Assembly: GCF_000174355.1 (NCBI RefSeq)
Contig: NZ_ACIS01000006.1
Coordinates: 270,318 to 334,317 of the forward strand
DNA: 64,000 bases
Source of the DNA: Pseudogulbenkiania ferrooxidans 2002
GTDB lineage: Bacteria; Pseudomonadota; Gammaproteobacteria; Burkholderiales; Chromobacteriaceae
Reading direction: 5' to 3'
The notes under the pieces: generated by a model
Told to the model about the DNA's origin: nothing
The model's input: the letters and a program-made list of their open reading frames with translations, nothing else
Databases searched by the model: none
Position numbers and translations under genes: made by a program
Part shown: piece by piece, positions 8,271-16,512 of the stretch
Layout of the letters: each line of letters begins with the position of its first letter
Numbering within the stretch: position 1 is the stretch's first letter

Positions 8271-9452
8271 CTAGCGGCCGTGGAACACGATCAGCGGCAC
8301 CGCCATCTCCGCCGCGCTGACGCCGGCGTGCACGCCGGGCAGGTAGTAGGGCTTTTCGCCGGGCACGAGGTCGCGCAGGGTCCAGTCGTCTTTCATGATC
8401 AGCACCGCTTCGCCGATGCGTTGCGCCAGTTCCGCATGCTGCGGGCCGGGGCCGAAAACGCCTTGCTCCAGCAGCACCCGGCTTTCCAGGCACCAGGCGG
8501 CGTGGCCGAGCCGGTGCCGGGCGTTGGCGAGAAAGGCCTCGCAGCGGCCCGGTCGCACGTGGCAGAACGCCACGCGCCGCTCGCCGGACAAGGGCGCGCG
8601 CAGATCGGCCACCAGTTCGGGATAGTCTTCCAGATCGATCTGCCTCTCCAGCGGCGCATCGATAAAGCCGTGATCGGCGGTGACCAGCACGGTGACATCC
8701 TGGCCACGCAGTGATTCGGTGAATTGCCGGAACGCCTGATCGATCCGTTCGAACAGCAGACGTACCGGCTCGGCTCGCGTGCCGTGGGCGTGCATCGTGC
8801 TGTCGAGCTGCGGTAGGTAGCCGTAGACAAAACTCGGGCCACCGTCGGCCTGCATGATCTGCTGCAGCTGGCCGAACATGTCCTCGATGTTGCGATAGGG
8901 TAGGCGCCGGGCCTGCCCCGAGTGCTGGCGGCTGTAGGGTGAGTCGCTGATGTAGGCCGGCTGCAGCACCGTGGCCGGGCGGTCGAAGCGATCGAACAGA
9001 GCGGGTGTCTCGAACAGGGTCTCGGCTACGGTGGCGGCATCGCTGGTGTCGTCTTCCGGCCAGCGCACCGTCAGCGGCAGGGCGGCCACAATGCGCTCCG
9101 GGTTGTTCTGGTAAACGTGCCAGCCCGTCAGCCCATGCCGCACCGGTGGCTCGCCGGTCATCAGCGTGGTGATGGCGGCGGCCGTGGTGGGCGGGAAGAC
9201 CGAGGTCAGCGTGCCATGCTGGTGCCGGCGCAGAGCGCTCTCCGGCCCGAGCGCCTGCAGCTGCTGTTCTCCCAGCCCGTCGATAACCAGCAGTACCACG
9301 TGGCGGCGTGCCGCCAGCCCGGCCAGGGCGGGGTGTCGCAGCAGAGGGTGGCCGATGGGGCAGCCGAGGGCTTCGGCCAACGTGGCGGTGAGATTGAGCA
9401 GGCTGTGGCCGCGGTAGTCGGGCCAGCTGGAGCCGGGGCAATGCTGTTGCAT
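8271..9452 (-). CDS. Alkaline-phosphatase-superfamily phosphodiesterase/nucleotide pyrophosphatase
   Basis: 393 residues. 'VVLLVIDGLGEQQL' (near residue 55) supplies the first metal-binding Asp. 'SVFPPTTAAAITTLMTGEPP' contains the nucleophile Thr. 'STMHAHG' and 'VTADHGFID' give the remaining His and Asp ligands of the type I phosphodiesterase fold (PF01663). It cleaves phosphodiester or pyrophosphate bonds; the substrate is not predictable. No signal peptide, so it is probably cytoplasmic. A single gene, with about 70 bases to the DGC gene downstream. Confidence 0.85.
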   Translation of the reverse strand: MQQHCPGSSWPDYRGHSLLNLTATLAEALGCPIGHPLLRHPALAGLAARRHVVLLVIDGLGEQQLQALGPESALRRHQHGTLTSVFPPTTAAAITTLMTGEPPVRHGLTGWHVYQNNPERIVAALPLTVRWPEDDTSDAATVAETLFETPALFDRFDRPATVLQPAYISDSPYSRQHSGQARRLPYRNIEDMFGQLQQIMQADGGPSFVYGYLPQLDSTMHAHGTRAEPVRLLFERIDQAFRQFTESLRGQDVTVLVTADHGFIDAPLERQIDLEDYPELVADLRAPLSGERRVAFCHVRPGRCEAFLANARHRLGHAAWCLESRVLLEQGVFGPGPQHAELAQRIGEAVLIMKDDWTLRDLVPGEKPYYLPGVHAGVSAAEMAVPLIVFHGR

Positions 9453-9814
9453 GGTGTCGTCTCGCCGTGAGTGTGGGGGGATAAGCGCTGTTGCGCGTTC
9501 CCATACCGGTCTCGCGCCGCTGTCGGTGCGTCGTCAAGCTTCTACCGTTGGCCTGAATTTGCCCACAGTAACGTCATTCGCCCATGCCGAGGGTTGCCGC
9601 GGAAAGGGCATGAAGGCATTATCCGCCAGAAAACCGAACCGTATTCCACTTTGCCTTGGAAGCGATAACGTTGCCGGTGGCGTTACCTGGACCGCATGCG
9701 AATCTTTGGTTCGCTCGGCGGACCCTTGCCGTGCTGTCTGCGGCCCTGCGCACCGGCCTTCGCGTTCTCATTGCCACTGCTTTTTGGAACTAGCCTGCAT
9801 CTGGAGCTTCCTTC
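9453..9814. other. 362-base intergenic region, no gene seen
   Basis: Divergent gap between the phosphodiesterase (minus) and the YkgJ gene (plus). Frames that cross it have no family-like protein. Two similar words, AGTAACGT at about 9569 and GATAACGTT at about 9664, could be regulator sites, but there is nothing firm. Confidence 0.4.
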
Positions 9815-10162
9815 GTGACGGACCGCCTGCACAATACCTGTCTTTCCTGTGGCGCCTGCTGCGCCGCCTTCCGTGTTACCTTCCACCGCTCCGAGCTCGA
9901 CTGCGAGCCGGGAGGGCGTGTGCCGGAGCGGCTGGCCGACGAGGAAACCGCCTCCCTGGTGCGGTTGCGTGGCACCGATTACGCCCGGCCGCGCTGCATC
10001 GCGCTGGTCGGCAAGATCGGTGAGGAAGTGCGCTGCGGTATCTACGAACATCGGCCGTCACCCTGTCGCGAATTCGCCATGCGTGCCGGTATTGGCGTGT
10101 TCGAGGAGGCCTGCAACCGGGCGCGCGCTCAGCATGGCCTGCCGCCGCTGCCTTTGGGATGA
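9815..10162 (+). CDS. YkgJ-family cysteine-cluster protein
   Basis: 115 residues with the start 'CLSCGACCAAFRVTF' (Cys pattern CxxCxxCC near residues 9-16), then 'YARPRCIAL', 'CGIYEHRPSPCREF', the signature of the YkgJ/UPF0153 proteins that probably hold zinc or an iron-sulphur cluster through eight cysteines. Function unknown. The start is GTG at 9815, preceded by GGAG eight bases upstream. It is complete and stands alone; the next gene has its own operator region. Confidence 0.87.
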   Translation: MTDRLHNTCLSCGACCAAFRVTFHRSELDCEPGGRVPERLADEETASLVRLRGTDYARPRCIALVGKIGEEVRCGIYEHRPSPCREFAMRAGIGVFEEACNRARAQHGLPPLPLG

Positions 10163-10189
10163 GGCCGCTGCAGGGTGATTGATTTTACG

Positions 10190-10204
10190 TTGACGTTAAC
10201 GTAA
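10190..10204. promoter_or_regulatory. LiuR-like operator
   Basis: TTGACGTTAACGTAA contains the perfect palindrome ACGTTAACGT (10193-10202), and a further TTTACGT half-site precedes it at 10184. This matches the published LiuR (MerR-family regulator of branched-chain amino acid/fatty acid breakdown) pattern TTTACGTNNACGTAAA. It lies 38 bases upstream of the thiolase start. The assignment to LiuR is inferred from the motif. Confidence 0.6.
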
Positions 10205-10241
10205 TGTAATCGAATCAACGTTCCCTTTATCGAGGTGCAGC

Positions 10242-11426
10242 ATGCAGAACCAGTCTATCGTGATCGTCGGAATGGCCAGGACCCCGATGGGAGGGCTGCA
10301 GGGCAGCCTGTCGCCGCTGACGGCGAGCGAACTCGGTGCGGTGGCGATGGCGGCGGCGGTCGAGCGCGCCGGCATCGATGCGGCCAGCGTCGACGAAGTG
10401 ATCATGGGCTGCGTGCTGCCCGCCGGACAGGGCCAGGCGCCGGCCAGGCAGGCCAGTCTCAAGGCCGGACTGCCGCTGGCGACCGGTTGCACCACCATCA
10501 ACAAGATGTGCGGCTCGGGCATGAAGGCGGTGATGCTGGCGCACGATCTGCTGCTGGCCGGCTCGGCCAAGGTGATGGTGGCGGGCGGCATGGAAAGCAT
10601 GTCCAACGCGCCTTACCTGATCCCGAAGGCGCGTGGCGGTCTGCGTCTCGGGCATGGCGAACTCAAGGATCACATGTTCCTCGACGGGCTGGAAGACGCC
10701 TACGACAAGGGTAAGCTGATGGGGGTGTTCGCCGAGCTCTGCGCCGAGCGCTTTGGTTTCAGCCGGGTCGCTCAGGACGAGTTCGCGCTGAGCTCGCTGG
10801 CGCGCGCGGTGGCGGCGATCGAAAGCGGTGCCTTTGCCGGCGAGATCGCCGCTGTCAAGTTGCCCGGCAAGTCGGGCGAGACGGTGGTCGATACCGACGA
10901 GCAGCCGCTCAAGGCCCGCCCGGACAAGATTCCTTCTCTGAAACCCGCCTTCAAGCCGGACGGCACCGTGACGGCGGCCAACGCCAGCTCGATCTCCGAC
11001 GGCGCCGCGGCGCTGGTGTTGATGAGTGAGGACGAGGCACGCGCACGCGGGCTCACGCCGCTCGCCCGCATTGTCGGCCATAGCACCTTTGCCCAGGAGC
11101 CGTCCTGGTTCACCACGGCGCCGGTCGGCGCCATGCGCCAGCTGTTTGCCAAGACCGGCTGGCAGGCTGACGAGGTCGACCTGTTCGAAATCAACGAAGC
11201 TTTCGCCGTGGTTACCATGGCCGCGATGCAGGAACTGGGCTTGCCGCACGACAAGGTCAACGTCAACGGCGGCGCCTGCGCGCTGGGACACCCGATCGGC
11301 GCTTCCGGGGCGCGTATCCTGGTCACGCTGATCGCAGCGTTGCAGCGCCGGGGCGGCAAGAAGGGCGTGGCCAGCCTGTGTATCGGCGGCGGCGAGGCTA
11401 CCGCGCTGGCGCTAGAGCTGGTATGA
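10242..11426 (+). CDS. Acetyl-CoA C-acetyltransferase (thiolase)
   Basis: 394 residues, the usual thiolase length. The nucleophile is Cys90 in 'TINKMCGSGMK', His350 is in 'GGACALGHPIGAS', and Cys380 in 'SLCIGGGEATA' is the proton-shuttling cysteine. It condenses two acetyl-CoA or cleaves acetoacetyl-CoA. The LiuR-like operator just upstream suggests catabolic use (leucine/ketone or fatty-acid breakdown) rather than polyhydroxybutyrate synthesis, but phbA-type biosynthetic thiolases look very similar. It is alone in its unit: a terminator follows 12 bases after the stop. Confidence 0.92.
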   Translation: MQNQSIVIVGMARTPMGGLQGSLSPLTASELGAVAMAAAVERAGIDAASVDEVIMGCVLPAGQGQAPARQASLKAGLPLATGCTTINKMCGSGMKAVMLAHDLLLAGSAKVMVAGGMESMSNAPYLIPKARGGLRLGHGELKDHMFLDGLEDAYDKGKLMGVFAELCAERFGFSRVAQDEFALSSLARAVAAIESGAFAGEIAAVKLPGKSGETVVDTDEQPLKARPDKIPSLKPAFKPDGTVTAANASSISDGAAALVLMSEDEARARGLTPLARIVGHSTFAQEPSWFTTAPVGAMRQLFAKTGWQADEVDLFEINEAFAVVTMAAMQELGLPHDKVNVNGGACALGHPIGASGARILVTLIAALQRRGGKKGVASLCIGGGEATALALELV

Positions 11427-11437
11427 GGTGAGGGATG

Positions 11438-11467
11438 ACAGGCCGGACGGTGTTCCGGCCTGTCGTT
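11438..11467 (+). terminator. Intrinsic terminator between thiolase and AI-2E exporter genes
   Basis: Ten-base stem ACAGGCCGGA / TCCGGCCTGT with a six-base loop, followed by CGTTTT. It ends the thiolase transcript; the convergent minus-strand gene stops right beside it. Confidence 0.85.
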
Positions 11468-11468
11468 T

Positions 11469-12551
11469 TCAGCGGTGTTCCGGCTTCGCTTCGGCCTCTT
11501 CGTCGTTGTTGAGCCAGAACTGGAACAGCGTGAAGCCGATCGCCAGCAGGGTGGGGCCGATGAACAGGCCGATGATGCCCCAGGCCAGCAGGCCGCCGAT
11601 GACGCCGAGGAAGATCAGAGACAGCGGCAGTTTGGCGCCCTGGCTGATCAGCAGGGGCTTGAGTACGTTGTCGATAGTGTTGACCAGCAGGAAGCCCCAC
11701 AGCAGCAGGAACACGCCCATGCCGGTTGCGCCGGTATAGAACACCCAGCCGGCCGCCGGCAGCCAGACCAGCAGGGTCGGCAGTTGGGCCACCGCGATCA
11801 CGAAACACAGGAAACCGAGCGCCAGAGCGCCGGGTACCCCGGCAATCAGCAGCCCGATCACGCACAGGATGGTCTGGGCCAGTGCGGTGCCGACCACGCC
11901 GGTGGTGACGCCGCGTATCGTGCGTGCCACCACTTGAGGCAGCTCGCTGGCCGAGGCTCCGCCCAGCTTGTTAATGACGCGCTCGGCGATGCGCCACAGC
12001 GCCTCGCCGTTGGCCAGCAGCAGCCCGGCCACGATGATGGCCATGACGATTTCCAGCAGGCTGACCCCCAGCATTGCCCCGCGTCCCAACAGCCACAGGG
12101 CCCCCTGGTTGATCCACGGCTTGAGCCGGGCGAGCAGGCCGGGTAGATCGGTCTGCGCCGTGACCCAGTACTGGGTGAGCGCTTCACCCGTCAGCGGAAT
12201 CTTGCCGAGCCAGGCGGGAGGGGGTGGCAAGGTGAAGTTGGCCAGACCGTGGGCGATGCCGTTCAGGTGGGGCAAGGTATCCGTCAGCGTCAGTACCATC
12301 AGCCCCAGGGGGACGGCCAGCGCCAGGCCAAGCAGGAGAACCACCAGCAAGGCCGCGAGATTGCCGCGCCCGCGTAGGCACTGGGTCAGGCGCTGGTACA
12401 GCGGCCAGGCGGAAATGGCGATGATCACAGCCCAGGTCAGCGCCCCAAGAAAGGGCAGGATGACCTGCAGGCAGGCCCAGACCAGGAGCGCAACGATGGC
12501 GACTCGTAGCACGGCCATGACGCCGATTCCGGCAAAACCCTTGTCCAGCAT
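11469..12551 (-). CDS. AI-2E family transporter (YdiK/TqsA-like permease)
   Basis: 360-residue membrane protein with about eight hydrophobic segments in the UPF0118/PF01594 arrangement. Two lie at the N-terminus, there is a long extracytoplasmic stretch with 'LPPPPAWLGKIP', and then a block of helices follows with 'GLLLANGEALWRIAERV' and 'IDNVLKPLLISQGAKLPL', a signature segment of the family. Members export autoinducer-2 or act as Na+/H+ antiporters, so the substrate is open. The ATG at 12551 is chosen; a TTG at 12578 would add nine residues. Single gene. Confidence 0.88.
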   Translation of the reverse strand: MLDKGFAGIGVMAVLRVAIVALLVWACLQVILPFLGALTWAVIIAISAWPLYQRLTQCLRGRGNLAALLVVLLLGLALAVPLGLMVLTLTDTLPHLNGIAHGLANFTLPPPPAWLGKIPLTGEALTQYWVTAQTDLPGLLARLKPWINQGALWLLGRGAMLGVSLLEIVMAIIVAGLLLANGEALWRIAERVINKLGGASASELPQVVARTIRGVTTGVVGTALAQTILCVIGLLIAGVPGALALGFLCFVIAVAQLPTLLVWLPAAGWVFYTGATGMGVFLLLWGFLLVNTIDNVLKPLLISQGAKLPLSLIFLGVIGGLLAWGIIGLFIGPTLLAIGFTLFQFWLNNDEEAEAKPEHR

Positions 12552-12641
12552 GAATGAACCCCGTCGGGTAAGAGACAAGCCGTCATTCTAGCCGGGAGGA
12601 ACAGGCTTGTCCGGCGGGCACTGCAGTCGACGCGGTTTAAG

Positions 12642-12657
12642 GCGCCAGCTTTTGCAG
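12642..12657. repeat. 16-base direct repeat, left copy (duplicate of the dsbD 3' end)
   Basis: GCGCCAGCTTTTGCAG is identical to bases 12803-12818, which encode the last residues of DsbD. The duplicate even keeps a stop codon in frame on the minus strand (Leu-Gln-Lys-Leu-Ala-Pro-stop). The REP-like element lies between the copies. Confidence 0.7.
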
Positions 12658-12661
12658 TTCC

Positions 12662-12770
12662 GTAGGATGGGTGACGCGCGGCAGAACCCATCCGTTGCGA
12701 TGGGCTACGGCGCTGACTGAGCGAGGCAAGCGTAGCGTCGCGAAGGAATAGTGCCTACCCCCATCCTATG
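12662..12770. repeat. REP-like palindromic repeat (TAGGATGGG ... CCCATCCTA)
   Basis: About 109 bases bounded by inverted TAGGATGGG / CCCATCCTA. The first half forms a hairpin GGATGGGT...ACCCATCC and then GATGGGCTACG. This is the style of the GTAGGRTGGG intergenic repeats scattered through many proteobacterial genomes. It lies between dsbD and the AI-2E exporter gene and encodes nothing. Confidence 0.55.
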
Positions 12771-12797
12771 TTGCGGCATGTGGGGTGAGCAGGGGGC

Positions 12798-14588
12798 TTA
12801 GCGCGCCAGCTTTTGCAGCCGCGCCAGGAACGGCTCGGCTTCCATGAAGCCGATGATACGATCGGCCTCGCGGCCCTGACCGTTGAACAGAATGATGCCG
12901 GGAGGACCGAACAGGCCGAAGCGCTTGAGCAGAGCCTGCTGTTCGGCGCTGTTGGCAGTGACGTCGGCACGGATCAGAACGAACTGGTTCAGTTTGTCGG
13001 CGACGCGGGCGTTGCCGAAGGTGGACTCGTCCATTTCCTTGCAGGAGACGCACCAATCGGCGTAGAAGTCGAGCAGCAGCGGTTTGCCGTCGCCACTGGC
13101 CAGTTTCGCATCGAGTTCGGCCAGGTTGCCGACGCGCTGGAATACCGGGGTGATGCTGCGTGCCTGGGCGTTGCTGCCGCTCAGCCATTTCAGCGGGTAA
13201 CGTGGATTGGTCTCGCCACCCAGCACGCCGATCAGCTGGGCGGCACCGATCAGGAACAGCGCGAGGCCGATGGCCTTGCCGATCTTCGCCACCGGATGGG
13301 CGTTGCCGGGCAGGTTCTCGAAGGTTTTGAGGAAGACTGCCGAGCCGATGCCCAGCGCCGCCCACAGCAGCATGACCAGCGGACCGGGCAGGAACGGGGT
13401 GGCAAGCCAGATCGACAGGCCCAGCATGACCACGCCGAAGACGCCCTTGACGCCGCGCATCCAGGCCCCGGCGCGAGGCAGGATATGACCGCCGTAGGTG
13501 CCGATCAGGATCAGCGGCAGGCCGAGGCCAAGCGCCATGGCGTACAGCGCCGCGCCGCCCAGCACGGCGTCGCCGGTGGTGCCGATATAGCCCAGCGCCA
13601 ACGCCAGCGGGGGGGCCACGCAGGGGCCGATGATCAGCGCGGAGAGCGTTCCCATGCCGAATACGGTGGCGACCTTGCCGCCGCTGAGACGGTTGGAGGT
13701 TTCGCTCAAGCGAGTCTGCCAGCTGCTGGGCAGCTGGATCGAGAACACGTCGAACATCGACAGCGCGAAGACCACCAGCAGGGTGCTGGCGGTGAGCACC
13801 ACGGCCGGTTGCTGCAGCCACACCGTGAGCAGCGACCCGGTCAGGCCGGCCACCACGCCGACGGCGGTATAGGTCAGGGCGAGGCCCTGCACGTAGGTCA
13901 GCGACAGCTGGAAGCCGCGGCGGCGGGTGAGGGTGTTGCCCTGGCCTGCGATCAGCGAGGACACGATGGGCAGCAGAGGATACATGCAGGCGGTGAACGC
14001 CATGCCGAGCCCGGCCAGGAAAAACGTGCCGAGTGTCGTCAGCCAGCCCTGGCCGGCGAGCCGGATGGCATCGCTCTGGCCGCTGACGGTGCCTGCTACC
14101 GCGGTACTGGTCAGCCAGGAGGGCAGGGTCGAGGCGGCCTGGCCGCCCACGGTGAGGGTCTGGGTCAGCGGCGGGTAGCAGACGCCGACGTCGGCGCAGC
14201 CCTGGGCGGTGACTTTGAGCTTGAGCCCGTCTGCGGCTGCCGTCGTGAGCGGCACGGTGATGGCGATTTGCTTGTGGTAGACGTTCTGCTTGCCGAAGAA
14301 CGGATCGTTTTTCACGTCGGCAGTGGGGAAGACCGGCTCGCCGATCTGCCCGGCGGGATCCGAGACGATGTGGGTGCGGTCGCGGTAGAGGTAGTAGCCG
14401 TCGGCGATCTCGAAGATCACCCGCAGGTCGTTGCCGTTTTGTTCGAGGCGGGCGGGAAAGGCCTTTTCCGGCGGCAGCAGGTCTTCCTGCGCCACCGCCA
14501 GGGCGAGCGTCGAGGCGCACAACAAGGCCAGCAGCAGGATCAGGCGCTGCCAGAGGGAAAGCGAAGCAGATCGGGTCACGGTCAACAT
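12798..14588 (-). CDS. dsbD: Thiol:disulfide interchange protein DsbD
   Basis: 596 residues with all three DsbD domains. Signal peptide ~1-33. The periplasmic alpha domain has Cys130 and Cys136 ('QGCADVGVCYPP'). The central eight-helix domain has Cys200 ('FTACMYPLLP') and Cys322 ('IGPCVAPP'). The C-terminal thioredoxin-like gamma domain has 'WCVSC' (Cys513/Cys516). It passes electrons from cytoplasmic thioredoxin to periplasmic DsbC, DsbG and cytochrome c maturation proteins. All six redox cysteines are present, so the protein should be functional. It is divergent from the alpha/beta hydrolase gene. Confidence 0.95.
   Translation of the reverse strand: MLTVTRSASLSLWQRLILLLALLCASTLALAVAQEDLLPPEKAFPARLEQNGNDLRVIFEIADGYYLYRDRTHIVSDPAGQIGEPVFPTADVKNDPFFGKQNVYHKQIAITVPLTTAAADGLKLKVTAQGCADVGVCYPPLTQTLTVGGQAASTLPSWLTSTAVAGTVSGQSDAIRLAGQGWLTTLGTFFLAGLGMAFTACMYPLLPIVSSLIAGQGNTLTRRRGFQLSLTYVQGLALTYTAVGVVAGLTGSLLTVWLQQPAVVLTASTLLVVFALSMFDVFSIQLPSSWQTRLSETSNRLSGGKVATVFGMGTLSALIIGPCVAPPLALALGYIGTTGDAVLGGAALYAMALGLGLPLILIGTYGGHILPRAGAWMRGVKGVFGVVMLGLSIWLATPFLPGPLVMLLWAALGIGSAVFLKTFENLPGNAHPVAKIGKAIGLALFLIGAAQLIGVLGGETNPRYPLKWLSGSNAQARSITPVFQRVGNLAELDAKLASGDGKPLLLDFYADWCVSCKEMDESTFGNARVADKLNQFVLIRADVTANSAEQQALLKRFGLFGPPGIILFNGQGREADRIIGFMEAEPFLARLQKLAR
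12803..12818. repeat. 16-base direct repeat, right copy (coding end of dsbD)
   Basis: GCGCCAGCTTTTGCAG, identical to 12642-12657, 161 bases away. This copy is the genuine 3' end of dsbD. Confidence 0.7.
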
Positions 14589-14745
14589 AACGGCATCGTT
14601 CTAGGGGCTAGCTGAAGGACCACGGCACGCGGCCCAGGTTCCGCGACGGACGTTTTGGGAACCCACGTCGCCGGGAAAGCGGAACCGTATGATAGCGCAG
14701 CCATCACTCAAATTATCTGACACGAATCAGGGGCAAGGCAAAAAC

Positions 14746-15555
14746 ATGAGGGAGATTATTCATTTCGCCCACGCCAACAGTTTTCCGGCGAGCGTGTACC
14801 GCAAATTTCTCGCTACCTTGGCCGAACACTACCAGATCGGCTATCTCGATGCGGTGGGGCATGACCCCGCTTATCCGGTGACCGACGGCTGGCCGTATCT
14901 GGTGGACGAGTGCATTCGCCACATCGAACAGTATGGCCGGCCGGTGATCGGGGTCGGCCATTCCCTGGGCGGGGTGTTGTTGCTGTATGCCGCCATGCGC
15001 CGGCCGGAACTGTTTCGCGCGCTGGTGATCCTGGATTCGCCGCTGTTCGGCCCCTTGCGTTCGCGTACCGTCTGGCTCGCGAAGCGCCTGGGGTTCATCC
15101 AGAAGATCACACCGGGCGGCAATCCGCTGCGCCGGCGTGACAGCTGGCCCAGCGTGCAGCGGGTGTGCGAGTATTTTGCCCGCAAACCGGCATTCGCCCG
15201 TTTCGATCCGGATTGCTTGGCCGACTACGCCGAACACGGCACCGTGCCCGACGCGCAGGGCGGGCGCCGCCTCAAGTTCCGCCCCCTGGTCGAATACCAG
15301 GTATTCGAAGGCTTGCCGCACGATTTGCCACGCTACCGCGGTCGTCTCACGGTGCCGACGCTGTTGGTGGTGGGGCAGCAGTCGGGGGTACTGAAACCGG
15401 CCGACCTGGCTTTTGCCCGGCGTCATTTCGGCATGCAGATCACGCAACAGGCCGGCTCGCACCTGTTCCCGCTGGAGCATCCGGTGGAAACCGCGCAGCG
15501 CATCATGGAGCGGCTGCCGGCGCTGCTGTCGCCGCCCGCAGCGGCCGGCCCCTAG
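14746..15555 (+). CDS. Alpha/beta hydrolase
   Basis: 269 residues of the alpha/beta hydrolase fold. The nucleophile elbow 'GHSLGG' is at residues 71-76 (Ser73), and a late His lies in 'AGSHLFPLEHP', where the acid/His part of the triad is expected. 'HFAHANSFPASVYRKF' at the N-terminus is the oxyanion region. Substrate unknown (esterase, lipase or thioesterase). ATG 14746 has AAGG seven bases upstream; an earlier ATG at 14689 is less well placed. It is divergent from dsbD and converges on folE2. Confidence 0.83.
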   Translation: MREIIHFAHANSFPASVYRKFLATLAEHYQIGYLDAVGHDPAYPVTDGWPYLVDECIRHIEQYGRPVIGVGHSLGGVLLLYAAMRRPELFRALVILDSPLFGPLRSRTVWLAKRLGFIQKITPGGNPLRRRDSWPSVQRVCEYFARKPAFARFDPDCLADYAEHGTVPDAQGGRRLKFRPLVEYQVFEGLPHDLPRYRGRLTVPTLLVVGQQSGVLKPADLAFARRHFGMQITQQAGSHLFPLEHPVETAQRIMERLPALLSPPAAAGP

Positions 15556-15587
15556 CCATACCGCCCTGGCGTGGCGCACAAACAAAA

Positions 15588-15610
15588 GCGGCATCCCTTT
15601 GGGATGCCGC
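15588..15610 (-). terminator. Intrinsic terminator of folE2
   Basis: Perfect 10-base stem GCGGCATCCC / GGGATGCCGC with a three-base loop. On the minus strand it is followed by TTTTGTTTG, so it mainly serves folE2, which ends at 15630. Confidence 0.85.
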
Positions 15611-15629
15611 CTGGCTTGCTACGTAGCGT

Positions 15630-16424
15630 TCAGCCCTGGCGCTTGTCGCGCTCGATCAGGGCGTAGGCCGAGTGGTTGTGGATGGATTCGAAGTTTTCCG
15701 ATTCCACCACGTAGGCGTGGATGCGCTCGTCGCGGTCCATCGCGGCGGCGACGTCGCGCACCATGTCCTCGACGAATTTCGGGTTTTCGTAGGCGCGCTC
15801 GGTGACGAATTTTTCGTCGGGGCGCTTGAGCAGGCCATACAGTTCGCACGAGGCCTGGTCTTCGGCGATGTCGATCAGCTCTTCGATCCAGACGTGCTCG
15901 TGGGTGCTGGCGGTCAGCGTGACGTGCGAGCGCTGGTTGTGCGCGCCGTACTGCGAGATTTTCTTCGAGCACGGGCACAGGCTGGTCACCGGGACCACCA
16001 CTTTCATGGTGAAGTGGTACTCGCCGTCGCGCAATTCGCCAACGTAGGTGACTTCGTAATCGAGCAGGCTCTGCACCCCGGAAACCGGAGCGGTCTTGTT
16101 GACGAAGTAGGGGAAGCTCATCTCGACGTAGCCGGACACGGCCTCGAGGCGCTGCACCATCTCGCGCACGATCTGCTCGAACGAGGCCACTGAAATTTCG
16201 CGCTCGTGCTGGTTGAGAATCTCGACGAAGCGCGACATGTGCGTACCCTTGAAATGGGCCGGCAGGTGCACGTACATGTTGAACAGACCGATGGTGTGCT
16301 GCACGCCGTTGTCGCGCTCGGCCACCTTGATTGGGTGGCGGATGGATTTGATACCCACCTTGTTGATGGGAATATTGCGGCTGTCGTGCGAGCTTTGCAC
16401 GTCAGGAATGGTGGTTTGGTTCAT
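15630..16424 (-). CDS. folE2: GTP cyclohydrolase FolE2 (type IB)
   Basis: 264 residues. FolE2 replaces the zinc enzyme FolE in making 7,8-dihydroneopterin triphosphate, the first step to folate and queuosine, and can work with metals other than zinc. '[11 protein letters not shown]' around Cys150/Cys152 and 'GAHNQRSHV' are the active-site motifs of the family. '[12 protein letters not shown]' is the typical start, at 16424, preferred over an ATG at 16442 that lies inside a palindrome resembling a Zur site. That site suggests induction under zinc starvation. Its terminator follows directly. Confidence 0.93.
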   Translation of the reverse strand: MNQTTIPDVQSSHDSRNIPINKVGIKSIRHPIKVAERDNGVQHTIGLFNMYVHLPAHFKGTHMSRFVEILNQHEREISVASFEQIVREMVQRLEAVSGYVEMSFPYFVNKTAPVSGVQSLLDYEVTYVGELRDGEYHFTMKVVVPVTSLCPCSKKISQYGAHNQRSHVTLTASTHEHVWIEELIDIAEDQASCELYGLLKRPDEKFVTERAYENPKFVEDMVRDVAAAMDRDERIHAYVVESENFESIHNHSAYALIERDKRQG

Positions 16425-16426
16425 TG

Positions 16427-16441
16427 CGTTATTGTGTAACA
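16427..16441. promoter_or_regulatory. Zur-like operator upstream of folE2
   Basis: On the folE2 strand the sequence TGTTACACAATAACG keeps nine of the ten arm bases of the gamma/beta-proteobacterial Zur pattern TGTTA-N5-TAACA. It begins three bases upstream of the start codon, where a bound repressor would block expression. Inferred from motif and from the known Zur control of folE2 in other bacteria. Confidence 0.45.
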
Positions 16442-16512
16442 CACGAGATGGGTACTTGGCGAGTATAACGCCAGAGTAATAGTTGAGTAAAGAAGTCGGA
16501 ATTGGCCGCTCG

